From Cryoendolithus antarcticus (taxonomy: Eukaryota > Ascomycota > Dothideomycetes > Cladosporiales > Cladosporiaceae), in NCBI GenBank assembly GCA_002077065.1, contig NAJO01000012.1:434001-498000 (forward strand): 64,000 nt of DNA. The letters run 5' to 3'. Position numbers and translations under genes: made by a program. Shown piece by piece: positions 63,728 to 64,000 of the stretch; positions within the stretch are counted from its first letter, which is position 1; each line of letters starts with the position of its first letter. The notes beneath the pieces are model-generated. The model did no database searches and was not told where the DNA came from. It was given only the letters and a program-made list of their open reading frames with translations.

Positions 63728-64000
63728 GTTCGCGAATGGGGCATTACGAGGTCATGAATTACATGGATTACATTGCTATGGGATGAAAGATTTGATAGGG
63801 ATCACTGTTCACTGCTATGGGAGGGCTAAGCACTGCTGCGGTGGGGACGAGGTCAGCGCCACTCCTTGGTATCTGAGATATGCCGTCGTGAATGGCGTTG
63901 CTGAGTCCAATGTTGATGCTGCAGGGGTGAGTGGAGGTTGAACTCTATCTGCGATGTGGAGTTGCGGAATGGCCACTCCGTTGCACCAGACCATTCGTTT
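63728..64000. promoter_or_regulatory. 5' region of the RabGAP gene to window end
   Basis: 273 bp. No coding signal recognised; probably the RabGAP promoter. Confidence 0.35.

Overview
The window is from the nuclear genome of a filamentous ascomycete. Evidence: compact genes on both strands, spliceosomal introns mostly 48-60 bp with GT..AG ends and CTAAC/CTGAC branch-like boxes, mitochondrial leader peptides, and fungal-only families (DUF7580, GAR-domain protein, fungal ADAM protease, GPI-type wall protein). Dothideomycetes (Mycosphaerellales-like) is my best guess from general style; it is inference and not shown by a marker gene. No bacterial operons, transposons, tRNA, rRNA or CRISPR were found.

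Layout. 0-8 kb: an SNF2 ATPase running off the left edge (-), a DUF2470 protein (-), and two tandem (+) genes that share the same unusual C-terminal motif. 8-18 kb: a 1340-residue GAR-domain protein (-), MOB2 (-), a small membrane protein (+), a SAM methyltransferase-like protein (-) and an unrecognised conserved-looking protein (-). 18-24.7 kb: gene-poor, with a broken F-box-like gene, a small hypothetical protein, a GPI-type surface protein and a Nudix hydrolase. 24.7-30.4 kb: ATE1 arginyltransferase (+) facing a large mitochondrial AAA protein (-). 30.8-33.8 kb: a decayed multi-pass membrane gene and a glycine-zipper protein. 34.8-40.3 kb: a membrane ADAM metalloprotease and acetyl-CoA synthetase (both -). 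41.7-48.5 kb: a WDR62/MABP1-like WD40 protein, a 5'-truncated DUF7580 gene, and a frameshifted C2H2/bHLH gene. 49.4-56.7 kb: housekeeping cluster of NFU1, SEC61 alpha, a mitochondrial dicarboxylate carrier, mitochondrial PheRS and a small single-pass membrane protein. 56.7-64 kb: a 2.1 kb sparse region, a GH30 glycosidase and a GYP5-type RabGAP.

The genes do not form a metabolic cluster. Several serve mitochondria (AAA protein, NFU1, carrier, PheRS), but this looks like coincidence of neighbours, not a system. The most unusual items are: the tandem pair with a shared C-terminal motif; a 5-nt micro-exon inferred in the carrier gene; an architecture joining C2H2 fingers to an SREBP-like bHLH, now broken by one base; and three decayed or truncated genes of lineage-variable fungal families. 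Splice sites were assigned by eye from frame, consensus and family motifs.
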